Part shown: positions 9,418 to 20,500 of the stretch, piece by piece
Layout: each line of letters starts with the position of its first letter
Position numbering within the stretch: position 1 is the stretch's first letter
NCBI GenBank assembly: GCA_963210315.1
Contig: OY723287.1
Coordinates: forward strand, 620,001 to 684,000
DNA length: 64,000 nucleotides
Direction: 5' to 3'
DNA from: Rhynchopus euleeides
Taxonomy: Eukaryota; Euglenozoa; Diplonemea; Diplonemida; Diplonemidae
Notes under the pieces: generated by a model
Seen by the model: the letters and a program-made list of their open reading frames with translations, nothing else
Told to the model about the DNA's origin: nothing
Databases searched by the model: none
Position numbers and translations under genes: made by a program

Positions 9418-10023
9418 TTACGCGGCCTTCTTGGGCTCCTCCATGGCAGGCTCGGTGGCGCCTGCGGGGGGCTCGGAGCTGGAGTTGCCGAGGGCGCCAG
9501 TGGCGACCAGCGCACCCACATTGACCAGGGACAGCAGCAGGGCGATGACGAAGAAGGGGAGGGCGTAGCCCAGGTCCATCGTCTTCTTCAGCTCCCCGCC
9601 GCAGTGGGACTCGTCGTAGATGGAGGCGGCCAGCGACATCGCGATCAGGATCCACACGAAGTTGATCCCGTTCAGCCCGGCAGACGCCATCCCGAACACG
9701 CCGGTCCCGCTCTGTGCCCCCATCAGGTTGCAGATCACGCTGAACCCGCTGAAGACGGTCGCCATGAAGACAAACGCAACGAGGGCCTGCCCGCGCTCGC
9801 TGATGTCGTGGCACCCCCGCAGCGGGTTGTCGCTGTGCTCCCACGTGTACCCCTTGTAGTCCTTGAAGACCCCGGTTGCTGCGTAGTCCGACACGGTGTT
9901 GCCGCTGCGCGCAGACGGCTTCAACTCCAGCAGCGACCGCCCGTCCGCCATCGTGGCAGCGAGGAACCCTGTCAGGAACAGCGAGATGAACCCCGCCGCA
10001 ACGTGCCCGATGCTGCCAGCCAT
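9418..10023 (-). CDS. four-TM membrane protein, family A copy 3
   Basis: Third copy of the 201-residue four-helix protein; the translation matches A1 and A2 residue for residue, with a few silent nucleotide changes. The start codon is ATG at 10021-10023. Homology to A1 and A2 ends at this ATG, which confirms the start. A few bases after the TAA stop are also shared. The upstream region is different (CCTTACACAACTTACACTTAG in coding sense precedes the start closely), so its expression may differ. Near-identical coding sequence with unrelated 5' flank points to gene conversion or a duplication limited to the coding region. Confidence 0.85.
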   Translation of the reverse strand: MAGSIGHVAAGFISLFLTGFLAATMADGRSLLELKPSARSGNTVSDYAATGVFKDYKGYTWEHSDNPLRGCHDISERGQALVAFVFMATVFSGFSVICNLMGAQSGTGVFGMASAGLNGINFVWILIAMSLAASIYDESHCGGELKKTMDLGYALPFFVIALLLSLVNVGALVATGALGNSSSEPPAGATEPAMEEPKKAA

Positions 10024-11296
10024 CTTGGGCTAAGTGTAAGTTGTGTAAGGTGCGGGAACACGAGAAGATCCTGTCCAGTGGTGTCGCGGTGGCAAGGCAG
10101 CCGAATCTGGAACAGCACCACACAAACTCAAATGCGGTGGTGTTCCTGAAACTCACAGAAAGTGTGTGGCGGGGCCTGCCTCTCGGTTGTCACTGGTTCA
10201 TCATTTTACCCCCCCTGGGGGCCCTCGCTACCAAGTGTGACTGAGTGAGAAAAAGTGAGAAGTCAGCCATGTTTGGCTGAAAACTGACGACTCGTGACTC
10301 ACAGTGACTCGTAGCGAGGCCCCCCCCTGTCGTTTTCTTTTTCTTGTTCTTTTTCGCGTACAACTGTCAGAACGGCTGCCCCTTTTAGATCAGCGCAGAA
10401 CCAGCCCTCCTGACTCCCACTAGAATGGACGACCCCCCCCGAGCTCAGGAACAGGGTCCTGTTATCTGCAACACCTGTTGTTTCGGTGCAATACCTGCCA
10501 CTGTCTTTTGAGAGAGCAGGGCTTGGAAAGAGGGCGGGGGGCGGGGGGAGGGGGGGGGGGGGTCGGAAAGATGAGCCACAGCAGAATGAAAATCTCCGGT
10601 CAGGCTGTCAGTTTGAGGGCACCGCTCCTGCAAATAGCGAGCGCAACTCCCAAGAACAACAAGGCAATAACGGGGTGGGGGGGTGTGTGTGGAGGAAAAC
10701 AGACGGCCAGCCGGTCCAACAGAAAGACATGAATTTAGGTATCCCGTGATCTCGTTACTGTGATAGGCCTCACCTCGGCGTGACATGTATTTTCTCTGCC
10801 TCGGTGGTTTTGACGGCTACCAGCACTATCGAGACGCGCGTGGGTTCTGTTTGTGTTGCTTCTCCCCCCCTTTGGTCTTCACACGACACAACCCAAAGAG
10901 GGGAATCTGCGACAAACCATTCTGTTTTGGTTCCGGTACAACCCAATCAGTGCTGGAGACTGGAGGCCAGCACTGCCTCATAGGGATTGAGAAGGCTGGG
11001 CGGGGCGGGGCAGAGTGGGGGAAGGGCAAAAAAAGGCACACACAGGAGAGACAGAAGGGGCGGGGGTAGGGGGGAGGGGGGGAGGAGGGCGAAATGGCGG
11101 GTATCCCCCCCCACCCCTGCCCTGAATGGACACACCCGCCACCACCACCACCACCTGCGCCCTCTCACCCCGACACCTTTGTCTCGCAATAAAGAAACAC
11201 CCAAAACCACAAGCGATACACACACGAGTCGAACCACACAAACGAGAGATGGGTGTCGGAGGGGGCGGTGAGGGGAGGGGGGGGTTTTTTTTGATT
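10024..11296. other. intergenic with small inverted repeat and G-rich tracts
   Basis: No supported gene. It contains the small element at 10209-10330, a G-rich run at 10538-10562 and a purine-rich stretch at 10990-11095. Confidence 0.4.
10209..10330. repeat. small inverted-repeat element (GGGCCTCGCTAC ends)
   Basis: About 120 bp with imperfect inverted ends: GGGGGCCCTCGCTACC on the left and GTAGCGAGGCCCCCCC on the right, each followed inward by alternating GTGACT/GAGTCAC words. A short hairpin (CAGCCA/TGGCTG) lies inside at 10265-10279. A related left end is at 1131-1165. Confidence 0.5.
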
Positions 11297-11811
11297 GTCG
11301 AGAGCAGGGTTTAATCTAGGATTCCGGATTTTGGGACTCGGGGGGGGGGGGGGGGGGTCTCGCACTTTTGTGGGCCCAAAATTTTTTTTCACCCCAGGTG
11401 CAAATTTCTCGGGCGCGCTTCGCGCGCCCGAGACTACGCGGAGATGGCCACTCGCATACGCTCAAGGACTTGCGGGACAGGCACACGCTACAGGGGGGGT
11501 CTGGGGGGCGGAGCCCCCCAGCCGCCGGAGGCCACGGTAGTGAGCATCTGTTCCTTGCACGTGTCAACGACTTGCTGCACGAACTTGACAGACAGCTCTT
11601 AGACTCAAGGCGGCTCTGCACCTGGGCTGAACATGCTCCCCAGCCAGGAGACCCCATTCCTACTGGTCCCCAGGGAAATCCCCCCCCGCCCCCGCTAAAA
11701 GTGACCCCCCCGGGAGACCCCCCCCGGGGGGGGTCCCCCAGGGGGGGCCCAAACTGCGGGGGGGGTCTTTGACCCCCCCCGACCCCCCTTAGATTAGGCC
11801 CTGGTCGAGAG
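11297..11811. mobile_element. hAT-type MITE with perfect 8-bp target duplication
   Basis: The element proper is 11305-11803 (499 bp). Its ends are CAGGGTTTAATCTAGG and, at the right, the complement of CAGGGCCTAATCTAAG. It is flanked on both sides by the direct repeat GTCGAGAG (11297-11304 and 11804-11811). An 8-bp duplication with CAGGG termini is the hallmark of hAT-superfamily insertion. The interior has a perfect hairpin (GGGCGCGC/GCGCGCCC at 11412-11430), an 18-bp G run (from about 11340) and one copy of the dispersed GC palindrome at about 11495-11555. It encodes nothing convincing, so it is non-autonomous. Confidence 0.8.
11495..11560. repeat. dispersed GC palindrome, copy 1
   Basis: A ~60-bp sequence with the hairpin core GGGGGGCGGAGCCCCCC, then CAGCCGCCGGAGGCC and CACGGTAGTGAGCATCTGTTC. 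It recurs at about 35486-35545 and 35628-35695. It lies inside the hAT-type MITE. Confidence 0.75.
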
Positions 11812-13200
11812 TGAATGGAAAAGCAAGTCCCCCAGCACCCGGAGGGGAGGGGGGGGAGGGGTGGTGGACTTTGTGGTGCGGGGGGGCTTCATTCTGTTCT
11901 TTGCTGGTTCTGAAAACACGACGACATACCACAAGGGGGCACCGCCTGCCAGGCTGCTCTGTTGTGTGCTGCGGTACTGACCTATCCTTTTTGGTATTGA
12001 CAAAAAAAACCCCCCCCCAAAGATCCCGGTGGTTTCATTTCGGAATGGGGGAAGGGGGGGGGGGGGAGTCGGTGCCTGCGCGTCCTGTCAGCCCGGAGGT
12101 GTTTTGAGGACGCTCGCAGGCTCTACTTTAAACGATTTGGTGGGGGGTGGGGAGCTGGCGGCACCTTTTTTGGTTTGAGAAACGTGATGCATTTTTTATC
12201 CCAGCCCTGCATACACAATACGGGTTCTGATTTTGTTCTTGTCTGCCAGTTGAAAAACTGGACGACGCACATGCCTGGGGATTCCATATGTGCGCCCAGG
12301 CAGATGCTGGGGTTTGAGTTTCTTTCTCTTGTGGTGCCCTTGGCAATCTGCCGTGGCATGGCCCGATGACATCGTGCCGGCGGCAAAATTTCCCAGGAAG
12401 GTGTCATTCAGACACCCTGTTCTTTCGTGTGATGTGTTGCCAGTGAGCATTTTTTTTGTGCGATACAACGACTGTAAGAGCACTGTGAGAGCAACACACA
12501 ATAGTCACAGACTTCCGGCATAAATGTGGACGATGTGTATGGTGGCCCATTCTTTGAACAGTGGCCCTGACGTGAGCTTCTGTGTAGTTTGCATTTTGTA
12601 TTGCAGCATCTCGGTAGATATCTGTGGAGATCAGAAAGAGTGGAAACAACTCGTGCCAACGGCATCGATGCCCCTCCCACGCTTAATGGTTTCTCCCTCT
12701 TGTTCGATCGCAGACCCAGGGGGGGGGGGGGGAAAGGGTCGCAATATTCGGAACTCAATCACGGAATGCCTTCTCTCTCTCCCTCCCTCATGCACATTCA
12801 CAAACACACTTGCCTGATCATCATTCACATTTGATACAGTAACTTCTGCTTGGGTGTGGCGGAGGGCGAAGGCAGGGGGAAGGGGCAGTTGGCCGTGGCG
12901 GTGTGGCGGGGGGGGTGGTGGGCAACCGGGCTGGTGTCCGTCGGGTTACTTTGGCCCATTTTGCCTTGTGATGCCCACCCATCGGTTCACACACCGCACA
13001 CAAGGCAACGTCACGCACAAGAGAACTGAAAGAAAAGAACCGCCGCCGCGACTGCGGCAGGAAGCTGCATTGCCCTTGGGTGGGAGTGGGTGGGAGTGGG
13101 GAGTGGTGGCGGTAGTTGTGCCAGGGCAAATATGCACCTGTTGGTAAGTCCGAAAGGATTCTTTTTTGAACACGATTTTTTTTCCCAGCTGTGTATGCCT
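11812..13200. other. intergenic, no clear gene
   Basis: No supported gene. Several G runs (12056-12063, 12719-12731) and short open frames of biased composition only. Confidence 0.4.
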
Positions 13201-13890
13201 TTAAGCGTTCTTCGTCAGCTCCGCATCTTCCGCGCAGACCCCGCTCGGGGAAACGATCTCAGCCGTGGGTTCGTTGGGGTGGTTCTGCTGGGTGGGGGGC
13301 ACGTCGTCCTTCGTGGCCCCGGTCAGCACAATGATCAGGACGTTGGTGATGGACAGGATCATCGCCAGGACGACGAAGGGGATGGCGTAGCTCATGTTGT
13401 AGGTGTCGGTGAGCTTCTTGCCGCAGAACTTCTGGTTGAAGATCGCCGCCGCCTGCGCGAAGGTGATGATCATGAAGATGATCCCCGCACCGTTCGTCCC
13501 CAGGCTGATCGTCCCGAAGATGCCCTTGCCGGTGGCGGTACCCAGGAAGGCCGCGATGATGCTGAAGATCGCGAAGAACATGCTGATGAACACGAAGGCT
13601 GCGGTGGACTCGGCAAGCTTCTGCATATCATTGCACCCATCGCGGTTGTCGCTGTTCATCCCGTGCTCAGGGTCGTGCGGGAAGTTCCCCTTGTAGTCCT
13701 TCAGCAGCCCGAACGCAGCGTAGTCCGTCCAGATCGACGACGTCAGCGGGGGGAACAGCCCGAGGGTGCTCGCCCGCTCCGACCGCTTCAGCACACACAG
13801 CGACCGCCCGTCAGCCATCGTGGCGCAGATCAGACCCGCCGCGATGATCGACAGCCATGCCACAGCCGCGAAGCTCGTGCGCGTCGTCAT
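13201..13890 (-). CDS. four-TM membrane protein, family B copy 1 (divergent tail)
   Basis: A 229-residue membrane protein with four hydrophobic helices (about residues 7-25, 95-117, 128-152 and 168-192). Family B shares ATMADGRSL, DYAA-G--KDYKG and a Cys before YA-PF with family A, so the two are distant paralogues. Compared with B2 and B3 this copy has DGCNDMQKLAE instead of EGCNEKQKLAE, KKLTDTYN instead of VTLTDTYN, and a longer unrelated tail after DDVPP that ends CAEDAELTKNA. Start is ATG at 13888-13890; the stop is TAA. The upstream region does not match B2 or B3. Function unknown. Confidence 0.85.
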   Translation of the reverse strand: MTTRTSFAAVAWLSIIAAGLICATMADGRSLCVLKRSERASTLGLFPPLTSSIWTDYAAFGLLKDYKGNFPHDPEHGMNSDNRDGCNDMQKLAESTAAFVFISMFFAIFSIIAAFLGTATGKGIFGTISLGTNGAGIIFMIITFAQAAAIFNQKFCGKKLTDTYNMSYAIPFVVLAMILSITNVLIIVLTGATKDDVPPTQQNHPNEPTAEIVSPSGVCAEDAELTKNA

Positions 13891-16800
13891 ATTTGTATCT
13901 ACCCAAGCCTGCTTTCAACCTGCTTTTGCGCTAGTTCTGCTGAATTCGGCTCTGGCCCGGTTTGGAGAAGGTGTCGATACTGCGTATGTGGGTGAGCCCT
14001 GCATGGTAGAGGGTGGTAATAGGTGTACGTGGCCGACAAATGAATCTGGACGCTTGTCTGAAATGCCAAGGTTCGCCTGGCCTGGGGGGAGGTGGGGGCG
14101 GGGGAACCTCTCTGCGCCAAGCCTGTCCTTTCTGCTGTTCGTGTTCAGTATCGGTGACCACCAGCCTTGGTGGGAGGGAATAGACTCCCCAGTGGCCTGT
14201 GTGTGTTTGTTTTCAATACCACTGCCTGGGGTTTCTTCTGAATTCATATTATGAAGCCGCGCAGACCCCTCCCCTCCACCACCACGACCCACCACTCTCC
14301 GCTCTGCTGAAGGCAAGGCGCCGATGCCCCCCTGATTGTGTGACACACAATCCCTATAAAATATGCTAGATACGCCAAGCAGCCGCAGTCAGGTCAAAGG
14401 ATGCGTGCAAAACGACCAGATTGCGCCAAATATACTATACTCCAAGAGATGAACGGTGTGTCCTTTTTCTTTGCAAATCGCCCTATTGCTTTCTGTTGTC
14501 AGAATTATACCAACTGCCTGGAGGGAAGAAACGTCCACGCAGGCTTCCACGCAAATATTGTAGTTTGGTTTAGCGTGCCGGCATCGCACGGTGTCCCCTA
14601 GAGTCTAGAGTCCACAACGTGAGAGCCGGATAACGCAAATATGCCATTTCAAGAGTTCTGGAAAAAAATCAACAAAACGGGCTGAGGTGGGCGGGCGGGA
14701 TGTGTGGAAAAGTGGGTGCATGGGCCATTGCGGTGTGTGCGTGCGGGTAAGCTTCTTCCCCCTCTCGCCCATCCGCTTCACACACGGGCACGGGCCTCAC
14801 TCACCCACCCACCCCCCAACCACCCCCGCCCATCTGCATCTTGTCCAAGCAAAGCGGTGAAATGAAGTCGAATCAACAGATGAAAGGCTTCCAGGACCCT
14901 TGTTCGAAGCACAGAGAGGGGGGTTGCCTGCAAATTTTTCCGGAATCTGAACCATTTTCCAGCTGATGTCTTGCTCTTGGACGTGCTGTGGGTGGGCTGG
15001 GACACACAAACTCTCTCGCTCTGCGGCGAGATGTGGGCTCTGCAACAACAGCACCCCCTTGCCTGTAAAATCCTGAAATATCAGGCACCCCCTCTCACAA
15101 GAGGACCGGCTTTCTACCTGGACAGGCAGGGGAAATAACCGCCTGCAGTGCCAAGCGTATTTTGTTCGCGCGCGGGCAGCTATTCTAGAGTTCAATGGGG
15201 CGGGGGCGGGGGCGGGGCGGGGGAGTATTTTTTGTTTTGGAGGCTGGGAAGAGGTGACTATTTGGGTCTGGCCATATATAGCTGTGACTTGGATGGCAAC
15301 AAGACGAAAAGAGAGAAAAAAATACCCCCCAATCGACCCCCCCCACCCCCCCCCCCTTCTCCTCCCCCCCTCCGATCTTCGGACGCAGGACACCCTGAAG
15401 TGTGTGTTGCCGCAAAGGATCCATGTTTTGACGAATATCTTCCTACGTTTGGCCGAGCTGGCCACTCGGAACACTCTGTGGCATCAACTCCATTAGGTGA
15501 AAGCCCCCTCCCTTCGCACCGCCTCACACGCACGTTAACCTTGCATTACTTCGTGTCGGCCTCACCGAGCAAACACTTGTGCCTGCCCTCCACACTGCCC
15601 CGAGGGGGTGGGGATGGGTGATCTCGCACCGTTCACACACCTCACACCTCACCCCCTCATCTCTCTAACTAGTAAATCTGAAACTACAACACTCACACGT
15701 CACACAATTCACGCGAAAAATAGCAAAAAATAATCACTTTCGGGGGGGGGGGTGCACTGGGGCAAGGAGTGGGATGGACGTGGGGAAGGGGACGGGGGCA
15801 CGCTGTCTTCTGGGAGGGGGAGGGAGGGTTGCGTCAAGGTGGTGGTAAGGCACGGGCGATGCCGTAAAAGGGCCTTTTTTTGTTTTGTTTGAACAGAGGA
15901 TGTGTGCGTTGTGTGTTGGGGGGGGAGGGGGGGGGCCTGGAGGGGATCCTGCAACAACCTGATGTGTGGATGTGTGGATATGCAAACCTCCTTTCAACTG
16001 GGCAGATTCTTCATAATGGAGAATCTGTGGGGGGAACACCACATATTAGCTTCTGTTTTGCCTGTGGGTCCTCCGCCGTGATGCAATAATTCACCCCCAC
16101 CCATCTGCCCCCCCCCCCACACACACACACACACCCTCTTGCAACACACAGCTGCAATTTTTCAAAGAGATCCAACCGCTTGGATAACACGCACGCACTT
16201 TCACACACCCCGGAATGCTTTGGAAATAGTGCAGAGAACACCAAGAGGAAGAGGACGCCTGCTATTTGATACGATATCCATGCTGGACCCCCCCCCCCAG
16301 ACACGTATTGTCGAGAGCAGTCGCCGACGTCGCCTCGGGTTCTGTTCTCATGCGAATCTTTTTTTCTTTTCTTTTGGCATTGGGCAGAGCGCACCGAGCA
16401 CATTGTGCATCTCTTGATGTGATATCCGCTGCCTTTTGTAGACACACGCACACAGGTCGTATCGGGAGGGGGACTTCTAAGCTATCTGCTTACTCCACTG
16501 CATCACTCACACGATTTCACATAAATATTCGCCGTGTAGTTTGGGTGACCGAACTGGCATCGCAGCGTCCCCTCGAGACACGTGAATATTTCACTGATTT
16601 TTTGTTGCAGCATCACAGAAAGGACACATCGAGAGCCCCCCCACACACACACCTGCTCTCTAAATACCACCATCCGCATGCACTGCAACCCACCCACCTC
16701 AAAATTCAAGCGAGAGAACAGAAGCTTTTTTTTGGCACTTCTCCCTCTCGTGCTGTAAGCCCAATCGGGGGGGCGGGGGCGGGGGTGGGGGGATTGCTTT

Positions 16801-17592
16801 GCAGGGGGTGGATAAACGCAAACCGGGCACACCTGCAACACTGCAACAGATACCCCCCCCCCCTTTTTTTGACATAACCACAAGTGAAGCTTGGTAGTGT
16901 AGATCACGCCGTAGTGTTGATGTGATCTGCACTGTGACCCACACACACAGTCTCTCTCTCTCTCTCTCACTCTTTTTGAATATTTTTGTAGGAGTGATCA
17001 CACCACCGAGCACACCCTCCCCTTGGTGTGCCGATACTGTCCCACACGCGCTCACACAACATGCGCGGATGCTTATTTTTAGAGCAACTGTATCCCGCAA
17101 ACCCGAGAAAACACTATCTGCCCTCTCTCAGATGCAATACCCGCTGCCCACACAGCACAACACAGCAAACACAGCACAGCCGCCCTCAAGCTCCACTGGA
17201 CCCCCAAAGGGGCCCCTCCCGGCCCTGGGCCGCTGTGTTCCCCCAAGAGGCTAGCAATATCTCACATGCGAGGTGGGGGGCAAAATAAACAGTGTGCACC
17301 GCAACCAGACCTCGTTGTGGATTGAGCCGAAGCAAGAGTCAAGTGCATGATGGGGTGGGGGTGTGGGGGGGTGGTGGTGGTGGGTGATGGGAGGGGAGGA
17401 GGTGACAGGGGGGAGGAGGGGAAGGGATGTGGGCGTGTCGTGCGAACAGTGCGCAGTGGAGATCGCAGTCAAGAGAGGTGGGGTGGGGGAGGGGGGGGAC
17501 GATCGTGTGCATGCTGTGTGTGTGTGTGTGTGTGGTGACCACGTTTTGTGTGGGGAGATCCTGCGCGGATCATTGCCCACCCCCGCCCATTT
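13891..17592. other. intergenic, G- and C-rich, no clear gene
   Basis: About 3.7 kb without a supported gene. It holds C runs (about 15334-15367, 16102-16112, 16291-16300, 16853-16863), a CT microsatellite at 16950-16968 and a TG microsatellite at about 17516-17533. The part nearest 17593 may include the 3' untranslated region of the LINE, but no A-tail (a T run on this strand) marks its end. Confidence 0.4.
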
Positions 17593-20500
17593 CTACGTCA
17601 CAGCGGAGGCCCCACTCGGGTTAGAGTGTGGGGCCAACTCAGTGCCACTCCGGGGAGGAGGGCGTGCAGCATAGCCGGCGTGGTGTGCTTGGCAGCAATG
17701 TGGTAGTGTTTTGCCATCGCTGTAGCAGTCACCGCATCGGTCCATGCTGTGGCGTTTGCAGAAGCCCATAGTGACCGGGAGCCCGTCCCCCTCCTTGTGG
17801 TGGTTGCGGCAGCACACCTCCTCCGGGAGGCGCCGCTTCTGGCATGCCGAGCAACGGGGCTTCCAATGCAACTTGCAGGCAAGCACCTTTGCGTTCCTCC
17901 TGGCACCAGGGGGAGCAGTTCGGGGGGCAGCGCCCCTCCGCTCCCATGGGCGCCCTACCCGGCTGTTGGCCTGCCGACCACGCGCCGCCCACTGCTGGGC
18001 CGATTGCTGCCAACCCTCAGGGTAGTGCGGCTGCGGAGCGAAGGTAGCGGCCCACGCCATTCCGCGATCATGGAACACTGTATCCGTCCGGCTGGGGGCT
18101 GGCACAGCCAGGTGCGCTTGGAGGCTGCGCATCACCGACTCAGTGGCAGGGTTCAGCTGGGCCCTCCTCGACAGGCCCGCCGCCACAGATCCACCGATCG
18201 CCGTGAGGACTGTTGAGTTGGCAGCATGGCCGCAATGCCAGGGCCCAGTGCCTACTTTCGTCACCATGCTGCAGAGCCCCTTCAGCGAGGCAGCCTTCCC
18301 CAGGATACTGCTCTGGAACACCGTGAGGTCCTGCTGGAGCTGCTGCCGTGAGGCCCCCAGCCTTTCAGCCTCGTCCATCGCGGCGTTACTGAGGGCATCA
18401 GCATCTGTGTTGGATTCCCTCTTCACATGCTCGTATGTGAGAGTGAACCTCGGTTGGAGGTCCGCAGCTAGCCGGGACGTGCTGAGGAACAGAGGACGGA
18501 GGGCGGCATCCCGGCACAATGAGTCCCCTTGGAGCTGGCGCAGCACCACCTGGGAGTCGCCCCGCACTGTGACTGGGCCCTCAGGGGCATCACCCCTCTC
18601 GAGGAGGCGCAGACCTGCACGGAGCGCCTCGTACTCAGCAATGTTGTTGCTACGCACGTTCAGCAGCGGGAGTACTTTCTCTGAAACCTTGCAACCGTCT
18701 TGGTATAGCACCGCCCCTGCCCCCGCCACGGCGAAGGGGGTGCCATTGTCGCGCGCACCACCGTCAAAGTACAGGGTGAGCCCTGGGGCTGTGTCTGCAG
18801 GGATGCGCGAGCGGGCCTCCCTCGCGCCCTTCCTATTCGGGTCCACGTGGGCGGGGGGGCGGATGCGGCGCGTCACGGTGTCTGGGAGGGTAAGGCCAGT
18901 TGATAGCTCGAAGTCCACGGCCAGCTCCATCAGGGTCACAGTATGCTCACTCCCCTGCGGTCCCCACTTTAGGCCCCTTAGCCAGTCGCAGAGGGCCACC
19001 CACATGCCTGGGGGCCGCTTGCCCCACGTCTGCTTGACTTCGGAAGGCGCCAGTGCAGGGATGGAGGCACTCTCGGGGTTAGGGGTGCTCCACTCCCAGG
19101 GGTAGACGGTAGTACGGTGATGGCGCACAGAGCGGTCGAGCAGCCCGTCCTTCTCCTGTCGCGCCGCCAGGACTGCGATGAAGTAGCGGTGGAGCTGTGC
19201 CACGGTGGTGATCCTGTCCGCAAAGGACATGGGCAGCGGCTGCTCGTTCTCCGGGACGCTGTATCTGTAAATGGGCGCCACCCCGCACTGGGCCAGGCAT
19301 GCCGGCCAGGCCGTCCGGTCCCTCGCTGCTATGGGGTGCTTCTGGCGGACTGGCTCCCATGCCGCGCAGTCCCACCACAGGTGTGATACCGTCTCCGGGG
19401 TCCCAGATGTGCAGTATCGGCACACCTCCCCCAGACCTGTGCGCCCACGAGCAGGCACCGCCCCTGCAACGACGGAGCGGAGGAGGCCTCGCTGGTACCC
19501 CGTGATTGCAGCGCCCTCTCCCTCCAGGACGCAACGTGTCACCCTCCCGTCAATGCCGTGCTCTGCTCCTTGGAAGTCGTCTCTGCGTTCGGCCAGCTTC
19601 TTCGCCGTTGCGTTACGCAGGGATTGGCGGAGGTCGTGTGCAAAGATAGCCCAGGCGCTCGGTGTTGCAGCAACAGGGCCGAAGGTGACATCGCGACCAG
19701 CTTCGTCAGTGTAAGCCAGGGTGGTCGCAGCACTCCAGCGCCATTCAATCCCCTGCAGGGCGGCCCAGAAAAGCGCGAAGGGGCCTGTCCCCTCAAGCCT
19801 CTCTCTACTCCCCCAGGCTGCCTCGGACAGCACCCTGCTGTGGCTCCACTTTTTGATCTGCTTGGCCCATGTGGTGATCTGCCGGTAGGGGGGGGCGACA
19901 GCGGGGTCCACCCGGTGCGCCTGATGGAGGACACACAGCACAATCTCCTGTGCTCTGCGAGGTGGGCCAGACCAGAGCGCGGCGACGAAGAGGCCCCTCC
20001 ATCGCCTGATGTCCTTGCTGTCCCAACGAGTTACGAGGGCATCGTAATATAGTCGAGCCCCTGCCGTCATCGCCGCCGCCTGCCCTTTCCATTGCACCGG
20101 CAGGGGCAGCGCTGAGGTTCTGCGGAGGTTCTGCTGCGCACCTTCCTTCCGGCGGGCGATGCGCTCGGACTGGGGCGCTGTGCGCCCTTCCCTGATCAGG
20201 CGCGCGTGTAGCATGGCCCCGAGACAGTCGAAGCTGTTGCGCTGCCGGAGGGGAGTGGCCTCGCCATCCCTTGCCCGGTACATAATCCGGAGCGGCCCGG
20301 GGGATGTCGAGAAAACGTGAGACTTGATTTCTGCACAAATAGCCATCCCGGTGTCGTGGGAGAAACCCGCAGAGTCGTCTACAACGTCTTGCAGGATCTC
20401 CGGGCTGGGGGCTGTGGCGTATACGTCGTCAACGAAAGACAGCGCCCTTGTGTCCTGCCGGTGCTCGACCATCCTCATCCACACACCCACCAGCACGTTA

